A stretch of DNA of 64,000 nt from Lentzea sp. NEAU-D7 (GTDB lineage: Bacteria; Actinomycetota; Actinomycetes; Mycobacteriales; Pseudonocardiaceae): assembly GCF_026242055.1 (NCBI RefSeq), contig NZ_JAPJDL010000001.1:310001-374000 (forward strand), in the 5' to 3' direction. Below, one piece after another: positions 1-8,395 of the stretch; positions within the stretch are counted from its first letter, which is position 1, and each line of letters opens with the position of its first letter. Both the position numbers and the translations under genes were made by a program. Below the pieces are notes generated by a model. It saw nothing but the letters and a program-made list of their open reading frames with translations, was not told where the DNA came from and ran no database searches.

Positions 1-240
1 CTTCGCGCGCTTCACACGCGATATCCCTCAAAATCAGGAATGCAATGCCCGAAGCGGAGGAATCAGGAACGCGAAGAACCGGGAGTGCGGAAAACCGGTC
101 TCGGCGAGCGGGTGACGACGTTGCCCGACGACAGATCATCTTGTTACGGTCGACTCACCGAAAGTCACCATGTCGTCGCTGTGGGGAGTGGCGCTCGGTG
201 CGACGTGGGGGCGTGTTCAGCGAATCTCGTGGGGGAGATC
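1..240. other. Upstream region of the StrR-like gene, no confident gene
   Basis: An open frame continuous with the regulator reaches back to an ATG at 40, but that stretch reads as low-similarity sequence without domain character. A weak sigma-70-like pair, TTGCCC (121-126) and TACGGT (145-150) with 18 nt between, could be the regulator's promoter. Nothing else is supported here. Confidence 0.3.
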
Positions 241-1242
241 GTGATCGAAGGGGTGGCCCCGTCCGACGGGGCCGCGGGGGAAGGAAGTGCCACGGACGTC
301 GACCGGTACCTGGCGCGATGCGCGCCCGGCCGGGTGCCGATCGACGCGCTGGTCACCGGCGACTCGCCTCGGGTGGCCGGGGAGGATCCCGGGCACGTGC
401 GCGCGCTGGCCGAGGCGGACGGCCCGTTGCCCGCGATCGTCGTGCACCGTCCGACGATGAGGGTCGTGGACGGGCTGCACCGGCTGCTCGCCGCGCGGTC
501 GCGCGGCGAGCGGACGATCGACGTGCTGTTCTTCGACGGGACCGCCGACGAGGCGTTCCTGCTGGCGGTGCGGCTCAACTCCGCGGACGGCCTGCCGCTG
601 GGCCAGGCCGACCGCAACGCGGCGGCCCGGCGGATCATCGCCACGCACGGCACGTGGTCGGACCGCGCGATCGCCGCCGTCGTCGGCCTGTCGGCCAAGA
701 CCGTGGGGGTGCTGCGCCGGGCGGTACCCGCGGGAGGCGCGCCCGCCAGGATCGGCCGCGACGGCAGGGTGCGGCCGCTCACCACGGCGGAGGGGCGCCG
801 CCAGGCGGGGAAGCTGCTGGTCTCCCAGCCCGGCACGAGCCTGAGGGAGGTCGCGCGGCGGACCAACGTCTCCGTCGGCACGGTGCGCGACGTGCGTCGC
901 CGCCTGCTCGACGGCGCCGACCCGGTGCCCGCGCGGCAGCGGCTGGCCGAACGCGCCGAGGCTCCGATCCCGGCCGATGAGCCGCGTCCCGCGCAGGACC
1001 TGGGCCCGCTCAGGCGCGATCCGTCGATGAGGTTCACCGAGGCGGGCCGCGGCGTCCTGCGAGCGCTCGACGTGGGCACCTTCAGCCCCGAGCAGTGGCA
1101 GCGCTACACCGACGCGGTACCCGCGCACGCCGTCGGCGCGCTGGCCGAGGCGGCCCACCACTGCGCCGAGTCCTGGGCGCTGTTCGCCCGGAAGCTGGAG
1201 GAGCGCTCCCGCCGCGGCCCGGGCGCCTCGACAGCGCTCTGA
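241..1242 (+). CDS. StrR/ParB-type pathway-specific transcriptional regulator
   Basis: The protein has 333 residues if started at GTG 241, which follows GGGGGAG at 231-237; an in-frame ATG at 40 would add 67 poorly conserved residues. The N-terminal half is a ParB/sulfiredoxin-fold domain with the typical VVDGLHRLLAA segment. It is followed by two helix-turn-helix stretches (around AIAAVVGLSAKTVGVLRR and REVARRTNVSVGTVRDVRR). This layout is that of StrR, Bbr and Tei15*, DNA-binding activators of aminoglycoside and glycopeptide clusters in actinomycetes. It lies 396 bp upstream of the MFS-GGT operon on the same strand, so I infer that it activates that operon; the NRPS locus is a less likely target. 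Chromosome-partition ParB is unlikely, because there is no parA or parS nearby. Confidence 0.8.
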   Translation: MIEGVAPSDGAAGEGSATDVDRYLARCAPGRVPIDALVTGDSPRVAGEDPGHVRALAEADGPLPAIVVHRPTMRVVDGLHRLLAARSRGERTIDVLFFDGTADEAFLLAVRLNSADGLPLGQADRNAAARRIIATHGTWSDRAIAAVVGLSAKTVGVLRRAVPAGGAPARIGRDGRVRPLTTAEGRRQAGKLLVSQPGTSLREVARRTNVSVGTVRDVRRRLLDGADPVPARQRLAERAEAPIPADEPRPAQDLGPLRRDPSMRFTEAGRGVLRALDVGTFSPEQWQRYTDAVPAHAVGALAEAAHHCAESWALFARKLEERSRRGPGASTAL

Positions 1243-1280
1243 GCACCGGGGCACCGTCCCCGCGACCGCGCCCCAAGATC

Positions 1281-1294
1281 AGTCCCAAGTGGAC
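1281..1294 (-). repeat. 14-nt element, inverted copy of 8411-8424
   Basis: The sequence AGTCCCAAGTGGAC is the exact reverse complement of GTCCACTTGGGACT at 8411-8424. The two copies lie just outside the two ends of the MFS-GGT operon. The GTCCAC core also resembles part of a Streptomyces DnaA box, so function is uncertain. Confidence 0.6.
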
Positions 1295-1531
1295 TTGCCT
1301 GAGCTTGTGCACTTTCCGGGTCAAAACTGTCCACTTAGGAGCCGTTGCGTCAGGGAGCACGCAGCCCTCACCGGTGGCGAAATAGTCTTCGGAGAACCGG
1401 TAAAGTTTCCGGTTTCCAACGTCATCTGCCGCGCGGAAGTTCACTCGAAAGGCCAGCGAGAATCCGGTTTCGTCACAGAGCGCTGCAAAAGCCGATTCCC
1501 CTACCGCCACATCCACCGCGATCGCCTTTGG

Positions 1532-1540
1532 TGCTATACA
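1532..1540 (+). promoter_or_regulatory. Candidate extended -10 promoter for the MFS-GGT operon
   Basis: TG-C-TATACA matches an extended -10 element (TGnTATAAT type) in otherwise GC-rich DNA. No good -35 is present. Transcription would start near 1547, leaving a leader of about 90 nt before the GTG at 1639. Confidence 0.35.
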
Positions 1541-1638
1541 TGAACGGGGACGACCGCAGAGACGTCCGGAAGACCGTGCTGGGGGGTACGAGACTTGTTG
1601 TCGTCATCTGTCCTTTGTAGATCGGATGTGGCGAGCCG

Positions 1639-2877
1639 GTGACCACTGCCCCGGCCGGCCGCAACCGGCTGTTCGTCGCGGTCCTGGTCGACACGGTCGG
1701 CGCGGGCGCGTTCTTCCCGCTCACCTTCCTCTACCTCTCGGAGACCACCGACGTGCCGCTCGCGCGGCTCGGCCTCGTCATCACCGCGGCGAGCCTGGTC
1801 GGCCTCCCGGTCACCCCGCTGATCGGCCAGCTCGTGGACCGGTTCGGCGCGCAGCGGGTGCTGGTCGCGCAGACGGTGGTGGCGGCGGCCGGGTTCTCGT
1901 TCTACTTCCACGTCACCGGGCTGGGCGTGCTGGTGTGCGGGGTCGCGCTGGTGACGCTCTCCGACCGGATGTACTGGGCCACGTGGCCGGTGTTCGTCGG
2001 CGAGCAGGTCGGCGAGGAGGGGCTCGACCGCTGGTACTCCACGGTCAACATGGTCAAGAGCGCGAGTCTCGCCGCGGGTGGCGCGCTCGGTGCCGCCGCA
2101 CTGGCGACCGGTGGCACGGACGGGCTGCGGGTCATGCTCGCGCTGAACATCGCGTCGTCGCTCGTCGCCGGTGCGCTGTTCCTGTCCGTGCGCGGAGGGC
2201 GGACCGCGCGCACCGCGGTGCCCCGGGGTGGCTGGCCCGCCCTGCTGCGCGACGGCAGGTACCTGCAGCTGGCGTTCGCGAACACGCTGCTCACGTTCGG
2301 CTGGCTGATCCCGTCGCTGGTGCTGCCGCTGTACGTGGCCAGGTACACGGTGCTCCCGGTGTGGGTGGCCGCGTCGGCGCTGACGGTGAAGATGGTGCTG
2401 GCCGCGGTGCTGCAGTCGCTGGTCACCGCGCGGCTCGGCGTGCTGCGCCGGACCACGACCGCGATCGTCGGAGCCGGGTTCTTCCTCGTCGCCATCGTCC
2501 TGCTGGCCTGCGCGTCGGCGGTGACCGGCACCGCGGTCGCGGTGGCGCTGGTGTTCGGCGGGGTGGTGTTCCTCGCGCTCGGCGAGACCGCCGCCGGCCC
2601 GGCCGCCAGCAGTCTCTCCGTCGCGGCCGCGCCACCCGCGTGGCGCGGGCGGTACGTCGCGGTGTTCCAGATGTCCTGGTCGATCTCGAACATCAGCGGG
2701 CCCGCGATCGCGGGAGCCCTGCTCGCCACGTCGGCCCTGGCCGTGTGGGAGGTGTTCGCCGCCTTCACGGGCGGGGCCGCGATCGTGCTGTTCCTGCTGC
2801 GCCGGCGGTTCCCCGCCGAGATCGACGAGAAGACACCGCCGCGCGAGAAGACCGCGCGGCACTCCGCACCCGCATGA
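1639..2877 (+). CDS. MFS-family transporter, probable exporter
   Basis: This 412-residue membrane protein of the major facilitator superfamily has about twelve hydrophobic segments. The A-motif-like loop LIGQLVDRFGAQRVL follows TM2 and the tail is basic (EKTARHSAPA). The start chosen is GTG 1639; its ribosome site is weak. It opens a run of seven genes in which neighbours are 11-28 bp apart or overlap, and its stop lies 11 bp before the glycosyltransferase start. First or last position of an MFS gene in a compact biosynthetic operon usually means product export or self-resistance, which is the role I infer. The substrate cannot be read from the sequence. Confidence 0.8.
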   Translation: MTTAPAGRNRLFVAVLVDTVGAGAFFPLTFLYLSETTDVPLARLGLVITAASLVGLPVTPLIGQLVDRFGAQRVLVAQTVVAAAGFSFYFHVTGLGVLVCGVALVTLSDRMYWATWPVFVGEQVGEEGLDRWYSTVNMVKSASLAAGGALGAAALATGGTDGLRVMLALNIASSLVAGALFLSVRGGRTARTAVPRGGWPALLRDGRYLQLAFANTLLTFGWLIPSLVLPLYVARYTVLPVWVAASALTVKMVLAAVLQSLVTARLGVLRRTTTAIVGAGFFLVAIVLLACASAVTGTAVAVALVFGGVVFLALGETAAGPAASSLSVAAAPPAWRGRYVAVFQMSWSISNISGPAIAGALLATSALAVWEVFAAFTGGAAIVLFLLRRRFPAEIDEKTPPREKTARHSAPA

Positions 2878-2888
2878 GAAGAGGACAC

Positions 2889-4061
2889 ATGACTCCGCCG
2901 GCAGACTCCGACACCCCGGCCCGTGCCGTCGCCGACGCCGCCGTGTTGAAGGCGGACGAAGGGGCGCGAGGCGCGAACCCCTACTACTGGCACCGCATCC
3001 AGGACCTGCTCGCCGCCGTGGCGGACGCGGTCGTGTCGTGCGGCGACGCGGAACTGTCCGCGGCGATCGAGGCGCTCGAGGCCGATCCGGCCGATGTCGC
3101 CCGCTGGCAGCGCGTCCGCGAGCTGGCGAAGGCCGCCGTGGACGACCCGGCCCGCAAGACCGAGGACCTGACCCGGGCCGCGTGGGACCTGTCGCGCCGG
3201 TCGAGGCTGGGCTACCGCGTCGGCGGCGCCTACGACCGGACGGCGACGGAGGACGGCGACTGGTCGCGGTGGGAGGCCGCCAAGCCCTCCGGATCGGGCG
3301 AACCGCTGGCTCACGTGGTGATCCCGTTCCGCAACCGCGACGGGAACGAGCACCGGACCAGGAACCTGGCCGCCTGCCTGAGGTCCCTGGCGGACCAGAG
3401 CGCCGACCGGTCGAGCTACCAGGTCACGGTCGTCGAGTCGGACGACGAGCCGCGGTGGCGCGACCTGGTGGAGAACTACGCCGACGAGCACCTCTTCGCG
3501 CCGCACGGCGGGCCGTTCAACAAGTGCTGGGCGGTGAACGCCGGCGTGGTCAACACCGCGCGACCGGCTCCGGTCCTCTGCGTGCTGGACGCGGACGCCC
3601 TGGTGGACAGGAACTTCGTCGAACGCAACGTGGCCCGCTTCGACCGGGACGGCGCCGGCGGGTTCATGCCGTTCCGGGACGTGACGTACGTGGACCAGCC
3701 GGCGTCGGTGCGCGCGATCGCGGACCGCTGCGTGGAGGGCAGGGCCGAGGCGGACCCGGACCGGTTGCGCGGCTTCCTGGTCCACCGGGCGCCCGGCCTG
3801 TGCGTCTGGTTGCGCCGGGACGTGTTCGACGCGGCGGGGGGCATGGACGAACGGTTCGAGGGATGGGGACGCGAGGACCTCGACTTCGTGTTGAGGGTGC
3901 AGCTGGCGACGGCGTTCGACCAGTACGACGACACCATGCTGCACCTGTACCACCCGTCGTCGGCCTTGCTGAACAACGGCCAGACCGTCAACGCCCACAT
4001 CCCGCTGCTGTCGTGGCAGCCGGAGGAGCCGATCGGGCGCATCGACCGCTATCGCGACTGA
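2889..4061 (+). CDS. GT-A fold family 2 glycosyltransferase
   Basis: This 390-residue protein starts at ATG 2889 behind GAAGAGG (2878-2884). Residues 1-130 are helical and unrecognised. From about residue 135 a GT2 domain follows: HVVIPFRNR, the metal-binding DADAL (DxD), and GWGREDLDFVLR, the acid-rich motif shared with the GT7 C-terminal/GalNAc-transferase group. There are no membrane segments, so it is soluble and probably glycosylates a small molecule or a peptide in the cytoplasm. The extra N-terminal helical domain is unusual for antibiotic glycosyltransferases, which are mostly GT1. The adjacent cluster contains no sugar-nucleotide biosynthesis genes, suggesting use of a primary-metabolism donor such as UDP-GlcNAc or UDP-glucose (inference). 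Confidence 0.75.
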   Translation: MTPPADSDTPARAVADAAVLKADEGARGANPYYWHRIQDLLAAVADAVVSCGDAELSAAIEALEADPADVARWQRVRELAKAAVDDPARKTEDLTRAAWDLSRRSRLGYRVGGAYDRTATEDGDWSRWEAAKPSGSGEPLAHVVIPFRNRDGNEHRTRNLAACLRSLADQSADRSSYQVTVVESDDEPRWRDLVENYADEHLFAPHGGPFNKCWAVNAGVVNTARPAPVLCVLDADALVDRNFVERNVARFDRDGAGGFMPFRDVTYVDQPASVRAIADRCVEGRAEADPDRLRGFLVHRAPGLCVWLRRDVFDAAGGMDERFEGWGREDLDFVLRVQLATAFDQYDDTMLHLYHPSSALLNNGQTVNAHIPLLSWQPEEPIGRIDRYRD

Positions 4062-4089
4062 CCGGCACGTTAGTAGGGGGAGACATCAA

Positions 4090-4701
4090 GTGCTGACAAC
4101 GACGTTGCTCGCCAGTTGCGAGCTGCCGACGTCCTACGGCGACTTCACCTTGCACGTCTTCGGCGACGACGAAGGCCGCGAGGACGTCATCGCGCTCGTG
4201 CGGGGAGGCCCGGAGACGAGCCTGCGGCCGTTCGTGCGCATGCACAGCGCCTGCTTCACCGGTGACGTCCTGGCCTCGCTGCGCTGCGACTGCGGGCCCC
4301 AGCTCGACACCGCCGTGCGTCTGCTGGCGAAGGAGCAACACGGCATCCTGCTGTACCTGCCCCGGCACGAGGGCAGGGGCATCGGCCTGGTCAACAAGAT
4401 CAAGGCCTACGCCCTGCAGGAACAGGGGATGGACACGGTCGCGGCGAACGTCCACCTCGGGCTGCCCGCCGACGCCCGCGACTACCGCGCCGCGGCGGAG
4501 GCGTTGCGCCAGCTCGGTGTGTCGAGCCTGCGCCTCGCGACGAACAACCCGCGCAAGATCGAGGCGCTCGTCAACGCCGGTCTGACGGTGGAGCGGGTGC
4601 CGCACGGCGGGTTCGTCAGCGCGCACAACTCCGAGTACCTGAGGGTCAAGGACGTCCTCATGGGCCACCTCGACTCGGCCGGCGGCGGGCGGGCCGGATG
4701 A
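4090..4701 (+). CDS. GTP cyclohydrolase II (RibA-type), cluster-associated
   Basis: This is a stand-alone GTP cyclohydrolase II of 203 residues. All signature elements are present: HSACFTGDVLASLRCDCG gives the C-x10-C-x-C zinc site, LPRHEGRGIGL the substrate arginines, DARDY the catalytic tyrosine region, and LATNNPRKI the C-terminal motif. The family opens the guanine ring of GTP, releasing formate and pyrophosphate to give 2,5-diamino-6-ribosylamino-pyrimidinone 5'-phosphate. Actinomycete riboflavin operons usually carry a RibBA fusion with ribE/ribH; none of those is here, so this copy is probably dedicated to a secondary metabolite, as ToxB is in toxoflavin synthesis. It starts at GTG 4090 after AGTAGGGGGAGA and overlaps the next gene by 4 bp. 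Confidence 0.9.
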   Translation: MLTTTLLASCELPTSYGDFTLHVFGDDEGREDVIALVRGGPETSLRPFVRMHSACFTGDVLASLRCDCGPQLDTAVRLLAKEQHGILLYLPRHEGRGIGLVNKIKAYALQEQGMDTVAANVHLGLPADARDYRAAAEALRQLGVSSLRLATNNPRKIEALVNAGLTVERVPHGGFVSAHNSEYLRVKDVLMGHLDSAGGGRAG

Positions 4702-5192
4702 GCGGCACCGCGGTGGCGGTGCTGGGCAGGCAGTTCGCGCGCCCCGGTGAGGGCGCGGAACTGGTGCGGCTCAACGTCGCGCTGGGCCGGTCGCTGCACG
4801 TGCCCGGCCTGCTCAGGTACCAGGTGCTGGTGCGGCCGGACGACGAGACCGAGCTGTGCGTGTACTGGCTGTGGCGGGACTTCGCCGACCGGGAGGCGGT
4901 CTGGGCCGCTCCCCCGCCCGCGCTGACCGCGTTCTGGGAGTCCGCGAAACCGTTGTGGCGCAGAGATCCCGACGTCCGGCGCTATCGCTGGGAGCCAGCC
5001 GCCGAGCGCGACCTGGCACCGGAGCACGCCGTGGTGCTCGACGCGGGCGACGCCGCTGCGGGCGGCCACGAACTGATCGACATCGACGGTGGCGCCGCAC
5101 TGCGCTGCCGACCCGCCGGGCCGTCGCCCGCACCCGGACAGTGGACCGGGGTGTGGCGGTCGCCCGCGACCGAGGAGAGGCGAGGGGTATGA
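4698..5192 (+). CDS. Small ABM-like alpha/beta-barrel protein, function unknown
   Basis: This 164-residue protein overlaps its neighbours by ATGA at both ends (4698 and 5189), so it is translationally coupled in the operon. Residues 7-100 look like a dimeric alpha/beta-barrel (antibiotic-biosynthesis-monooxygenase/NIPSNAP type): a strand VAVLGRQFARPGEG, a helix, then LLRYQVLVRPDD and LCVYWLWRDFADREAV. The C-terminal 50 residues (from about AAERDLAPEHAV) are Gly/Ala/Pro-rich and unassigned. Cofactor-free oxygenases, cyclases and heme-degrading enzymes share this fold, so the reaction cannot be assigned. The placement between a cyclohydrolase and a BKACE enzyme argues for a biosynthetic step. 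Confidence 0.5.
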   Translation: MSGTAVAVLGRQFARPGEGAELVRLNVALGRSLHVPGLLRYQVLVRPDDETELCVYWLWRDFADREAVWAAPPPALTAFWESAKPLWRRDPDVRRYRWEPAAERDLAPEHAVVLDAGDAAAGGHELIDIDGGAALRCRPAGPSPAPGQWTGVWRSPATEERRGV

Positions 5193-6043
5193 GTCTTCCC
5201 GATCAGGTCATCATCAACCTGTGTCCCACCGGGATGGTGCCGCGCCGGGCGAAGGTCCCGGACGTCCCGATCACGCCCGACGAGATCGCCAAGGACGTCC
5301 GCCGTTGTTATGAAGCGGGCGCCGGCATGGTCCACCTGCACGCCAGGGAGGACGACGAGGAACCCACCTGGAGCGCGCAGCGCTTCACCGACATCGTGGA
5401 CGCGGTGGTGACGCTGACGCCGGACATCGTCCTGGTCGTCACCACCAGCGGCCGCAACTGGTCGGAGCTCGACAAGCGCGCCGCGTCGCTGACGGTGGAC
5501 AACCTGGCCCGCCCGGAGATGGCCTCGCTGACACTGGGGTCGATGAACTTCGTGTCCGGACCGTCGGTGAACTCGCCCGAGACGATCGAGGGCCTGGCGC
5601 GGGCGATGCAGGAACGCGACATCGTGCCGGAACTGGAGATCTTCGACATCGGCATGGTCAACTACGCCAACTACCTGATCTCCCGCGGCATCCTCAAGCC
5701 GCCGTACTACCTCAACATCCTGTTCGGCTCCATCGGCACCGCCGAGGTCAGCGCGGCCAACGCCGCCGCCGTCCTCAGCTCGCTGCCGCAGCCGTCCACG
5801 TGGGCGTTCGCGGGCATCGGCCGGTTCCAGCTCGCCGCGAACACGCTGGCGCTGAGCCTCGGTGGTCACGTCCGGGTCGGTCTGGAGGACAACCCGTACC
5901 TGGACTGGAAGACCAAGGAACCGACCACGAACCCGCGCCTGGTGGAGCGCATCGTGCGCATCGCCCGGGAGATGGGCCGCGAGCCCGCGACGCCCCAGCA
6001 GGTCCGCGAGATCATCGGCCTGCCGCAGATGGTGCGCACGTGA
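5189..6043 (+). CDS. DUF849 / BKACE-family beta-keto acid cleavage enzyme
   Basis: The protein has 284 residues, starting at ATG 5189, which overlaps the previous stop. It is a TIM barrel of the DUF849 family. Visible features are the N-terminal IINLCPTGMVP strand, the metal site HLHAR (H49, H51), the phosphate/CoA-side loop NILFG, and VRVGLEDNPYL near the C-terminus. Characterised members (Kce and the BKACE superfamily) condense a beta-keto acid with acetyl-CoA, giving acetoacetate and a new acyl-CoA by retro-Claisen cleavage. Such enzymes normally sit in lysine, carnitine or aromatic catabolism. Here it is embedded among a glycosyltransferase, GTP cyclohydrolase II and a methyltransferase, so a biosynthetic carbon-carbon cleavage is the likely role (inference). 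Confidence 0.8.
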   Translation: MSLPDQVIINLCPTGMVPRRAKVPDVPITPDEIAKDVRRCYEAGAGMVHLHAREDDEEPTWSAQRFTDIVDAVVTLTPDIVLVVTTSGRNWSELDKRAASLTVDNLARPEMASLTLGSMNFVSGPSVNSPETIEGLARAMQERDIVPELEIFDIGMVNYANYLISRGILKPPYYLNILFGSIGTAEVSAANAAAVLSSLPQPSTWAFAGIGRFQLAANTLALSLGGHVRVGLEDNPYLDWKTKEPTTNPRLVERIVRIAREMGREPATPQQVREIIGLPQMVRT

Positions 6044-6819
6044 CGGTCACCGCCCACCGCTGGAACAGCGCGGCCGACTACGACGTGCTGGCCCGGCGCA
6101 TCCAGTTCCGCAACGCGGAGCTGGTCGCCGGGCTGCACCCACGGCCGGCCGAACCGCGCCGCGTGTACGAGATCGGCTGCGGCACCGGCGCCCTCACCGA
6201 GGCGCTGGTGCACCGGATGCCCTCCGCGCGCATCGACGCGGTGGACGTGTCGGCCGACATGCTGGCGGTGGCCGCGCAGAAGAACTGGCCGGACCGGGTT
6301 CGCTTCACGCGGGGAGCTTTCCCCGACGTGGCGGTGGACCAGCGCTATGACGCGGTGTTCTCCAACGCCGCGCTGCACTGGATGCACCCGCGCTACCCCG
6401 ACGTGTTCGCCACGATGAACGCGTTGCTGGCCGACGGTGGCCTGGTCTGCGCGGCGACGGCGGGCCGCACCGCGGCGACGGACCGGTTCGCCGAGCAGTC
6501 GCAGGCCGCGCTGACCCGCCTGACCGGGTTGTCCGAGCCGGACCCGTTCGAGGCGCGCAGGCTGACGGTGGCGCAGGCCGAGGAACTGGCGCGCGGCGCG
6601 GGGTTCGAGGTCGAGGACTCCTTCGTGCTGGAACGCACCACGTCCGTCCCGGCGGAGGTCCGCGCGCGCTGGTGGGTCGCCAGCGGCGGGCCGTGGACGG
6701 CGGCGCAGGCGTCCGTGCGGGACGCGGTCGGAGCGCTGTGCTCGGTGCTCGGGGACGGGGAGGTGGAGCTGGTGCACGCCAGCGTGTTCCTGCGGCTGCG
6801 CAAGGAACCGCATGCGTGA
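6040..6819 (+). CDS. Class I SAM-dependent methyltransferase (Tam-like)
   Basis: This 259-residue Rossmann methyltransferase starts at GTG 6040 in a GTGA overlap with the BKACE stop. Motif I is VYEIGCGTGALTEAL, the acidic loop is IDAVDVSADML, and the post-motif region SNAALHWMHP resembles trans-aconitate methyltransferases and small-molecule C/O/N-methyltransferases of antibiotic clusters. The C-terminal part (WWVASGGPWTAAQ) is the variable substrate lid. It overlaps the following gene by 8 bp. The methylated atom cannot be predicted. Confidence 0.8.
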   Translation: MTVTAHRWNSAADYDVLARRIQFRNAELVAGLHPRPAEPRRVYEIGCGTGALTEALVHRMPSARIDAVDVSADMLAVAAQKNWPDRVRFTRGAFPDVAVDQRYDAVFSNAALHWMHPRYPDVFATMNALLADGGLVCAATAGRTAATDRFAEQSQAALTRLTGLSEPDPFEARRLTVAQAEELARGAGFEVEDSFVLERTTSVPAEVRARWWVASGGPWTAAQASVRDAVGALCSVLGDGEVELVHASVFLRLRKEPHA

Positions 6820-8395
6820 CGTGTTGCGCGACCGCCAGCAGTGGGGAACGCGGGCGATGGTGTCCACCGGCAGCTCGGCCGCGACGCTGGCCGCGCTGGA
6901 CGTGCTCCGCGACGGTGGCACGGCGTTCGACGCCGCCATCACGGCGTCGGCGGTGCTCACGGTGGCGATGCCGATGGCGTCCGGTCCCGCCGGTGACGCG
7001 GCGGCGGTGTTCCACCTCGCGGGTTCGGCCCAGGCCTGGTCGCTGACCGGCCTGGGCCGGGCGCCCGCCCACGCCACCGCGGCGAACTTCGCCGCCCGCG
7101 GTCACCGGACCGTGCCCGGCCGGGGCATCGAGTCGGCCACCACACCGGGTCTGCTGGGCGCCTGGTGCGCCCTGCACGAACGGCACGGCACGCTGCCGTG
7201 GTCCCGGCTGCTCGCCCCGGCCGTCGACCTGGCCGAGCGGGGCACCCCGGTCACCACGCAGACGGCGCGCTGGATCCAGGACAACCTGGCGGTGCTGAGC
7301 CAGCCGGAGTTCGCGGGCCTGTACGGCCCGCACACCTCCGCCGTGGGCGGCCGGCTGCGCAATCCGGGGCTGGCCGCGCTGTACCGGCTGCTGGCGAAGT
7401 CGGTGGACGAGCTGGAGGCCGAGCTCGACGCGAGCGTGACCAGGCTCAGCGAGCGGCTGGGCGGCTTCTTCGCGCCGGGCGACTGCGCGGTCCGGATCGG
7501 GGAGGTCGTGCCCGCCGCGACCACGACGGTGGCCGGAGCCCAGGTGGCCACGAACCCCGCGCCGACGCAAGGGGCGCTGCTGTTGCAGAACCTCGCGCTC
7601 TACGAACGGCTGCGGGAGCACGGCGGTGCCGACTCCGCGGCGAACGTGCACCTCCTCTCGGAGATCGTCCACCAGACGTACGCGTGGCGGATCGCGCACC
7701 TGGGCGACCCGGCGTGCACGCCGCCGGCAGACCCGCTGGCGGAGGCCGTGCTCGCGGACCTGGCGGGCGAGGTCGACCCGGACAAGCGCAGCGCCACCCG
7801 GTACGCCGGGCACTACACCGACGGCGACACCACGCACTTCGCCGTCCTCGACGAGGCGGGCAACAGCGTGAGCTGGACGCAGAGCCTCGGGCTCGGGTTC
7901 GGAGCCGGCGTCGGTGCCGGCGAGCTCGGTCTGCTGCTGTGCAACAGGCTGGGGCGCAGCGCCACCCTCTCCCCCGGCGAACCGAACGGCGTCTCCCCCG
8001 GCAGGCGCCCGGTCAACACCATCTTCGCCTGGAGCGCCGCCGACGCCGACGGGGTCCGCTGGCTCGGCGGCACCCCCGGTGGCGACGGCCAGTGCCAGTG
8101 GAACACCCAGGTGCTCGCCGCGCTGCTCGTCGACGGGGTGAGCCCGCTGGTGGCGCTGAACCGTCCACGGTGGACTTACCTGCCCGGCGCGGACAAGACC
8201 GAGGCCGGTGTGCCGCCGCACCTGCAGGTCGACTCGTCGATGCCGGCGGACGTCCAGGAGTGGCTCAGCGGCGCGGGCCACGCGCTGCGGGTGCGCACCA
8301 GCGTCGGCGGGGTGCTGCGGGTGCTGGGACGGCACGCGGAGTCGGTCTACGGGCTCGACGACGGCAGGCAGGAGGGACTCACCGCGGGATGGTGA
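6812..8395 (+). CDS. Gamma-glutamyltransferase-fold (Ntn hydrolase) enzyme
   Basis: The protein has 527 residues and spans the full length of the GGT family. The autocleavage/nucleophile site reads GDTTHFAVLDEAGNSVSWTQ; the first Thr of TTH is the expected catalytic residue after processing into two chains. A PGG-type glycine loop (GGTPGGDGQC) follows. No signal peptide is visible, unlike secreted glutathione hydrolases, so a cytoplasmic biosynthetic role is likely. Known cluster-borne relatives include LmbA and homologues of lincomycin/anthramycin pathways, which act on a carbon-carbon bond in 4-alkyl-proline synthesis; the other genes of that pathway are absent here. Its last 57 bp form the left end of the tandem repeat that follows. 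Confidence 0.75.
   Translation: MRDVLRDRQQWGTRAMVSTGSSAATLAALDVLRDGGTAFDAAITASAVLTVAMPMASGPAGDAAAVFHLAGSAQAWSLTGLGRAPAHATAANFAARGHRTVPGRGIESATTPGLLGAWCALHERHGTLPWSRLLAPAVDLAERGTPVTTQTARWIQDNLAVLSQPEFAGLYGPHTSAVGGRLRNPGLAALYRLLAKSVDELEAELDASVTRLSERLGGFFAPGDCAVRIGEVVPAATTTVAGAQVATNPAPTQGALLLQNLALYERLREHGGADSAANVHLLSEIVHQTYAWRIAHLGDPACTPPADPLAEAVLADLAGEVDPDKRSATRYAGHYTDGDTTHFAVLDEAGNSVSWTQSLGLGFGAGVGAGELGLLLCNRLGRSATLSPGEPNGVSPGRRPVNTIFAWSAADADGVRWLGGTPGGDGQCQWNTQVLAALLVDGVSPLVALNRPRWTYLPGADKTEAGVPPHLQVDSSMPADVQEWLSGAGHALRVRTSVGGVLRVLGRHAESVYGLDDGRQEGLTAGW

Larger units (their letters stand above)
1243..1638. other. Intergenic region upstream of the MFS-GGT operon
   Basis: This gap of 396 bp has no convincing gene. 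It starts with a weak 5-bp GC stem (1247-1262). It contains the inverted pair AAGTGGAC (1287-1294) and GTCCACTT (1329-1336), and an extended -10 candidate near 1532. A second possible promoter is TTGTTG (1595-1600) with GTAGAT (1617-1622). It is the natural place for regulation of the operon that follows. Confidence 0.5.

Noticed and set aside
1082..1516. Minus-strand frame of 144 residues in the gap before the MFS gene
   Set aside because: Half overlaps the regulator in antisense, no family is recognisable, and there is no ribosome site. It may hold the promoter region only.
1639..8395. Lincosamide/pyrrolobenzodiazepine 4-alkyl-proline pathway
   Set aside because: Only a GGT-like gene is shared. 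The L-DOPA-forming and dioxygenase genes of that pathway are missing.
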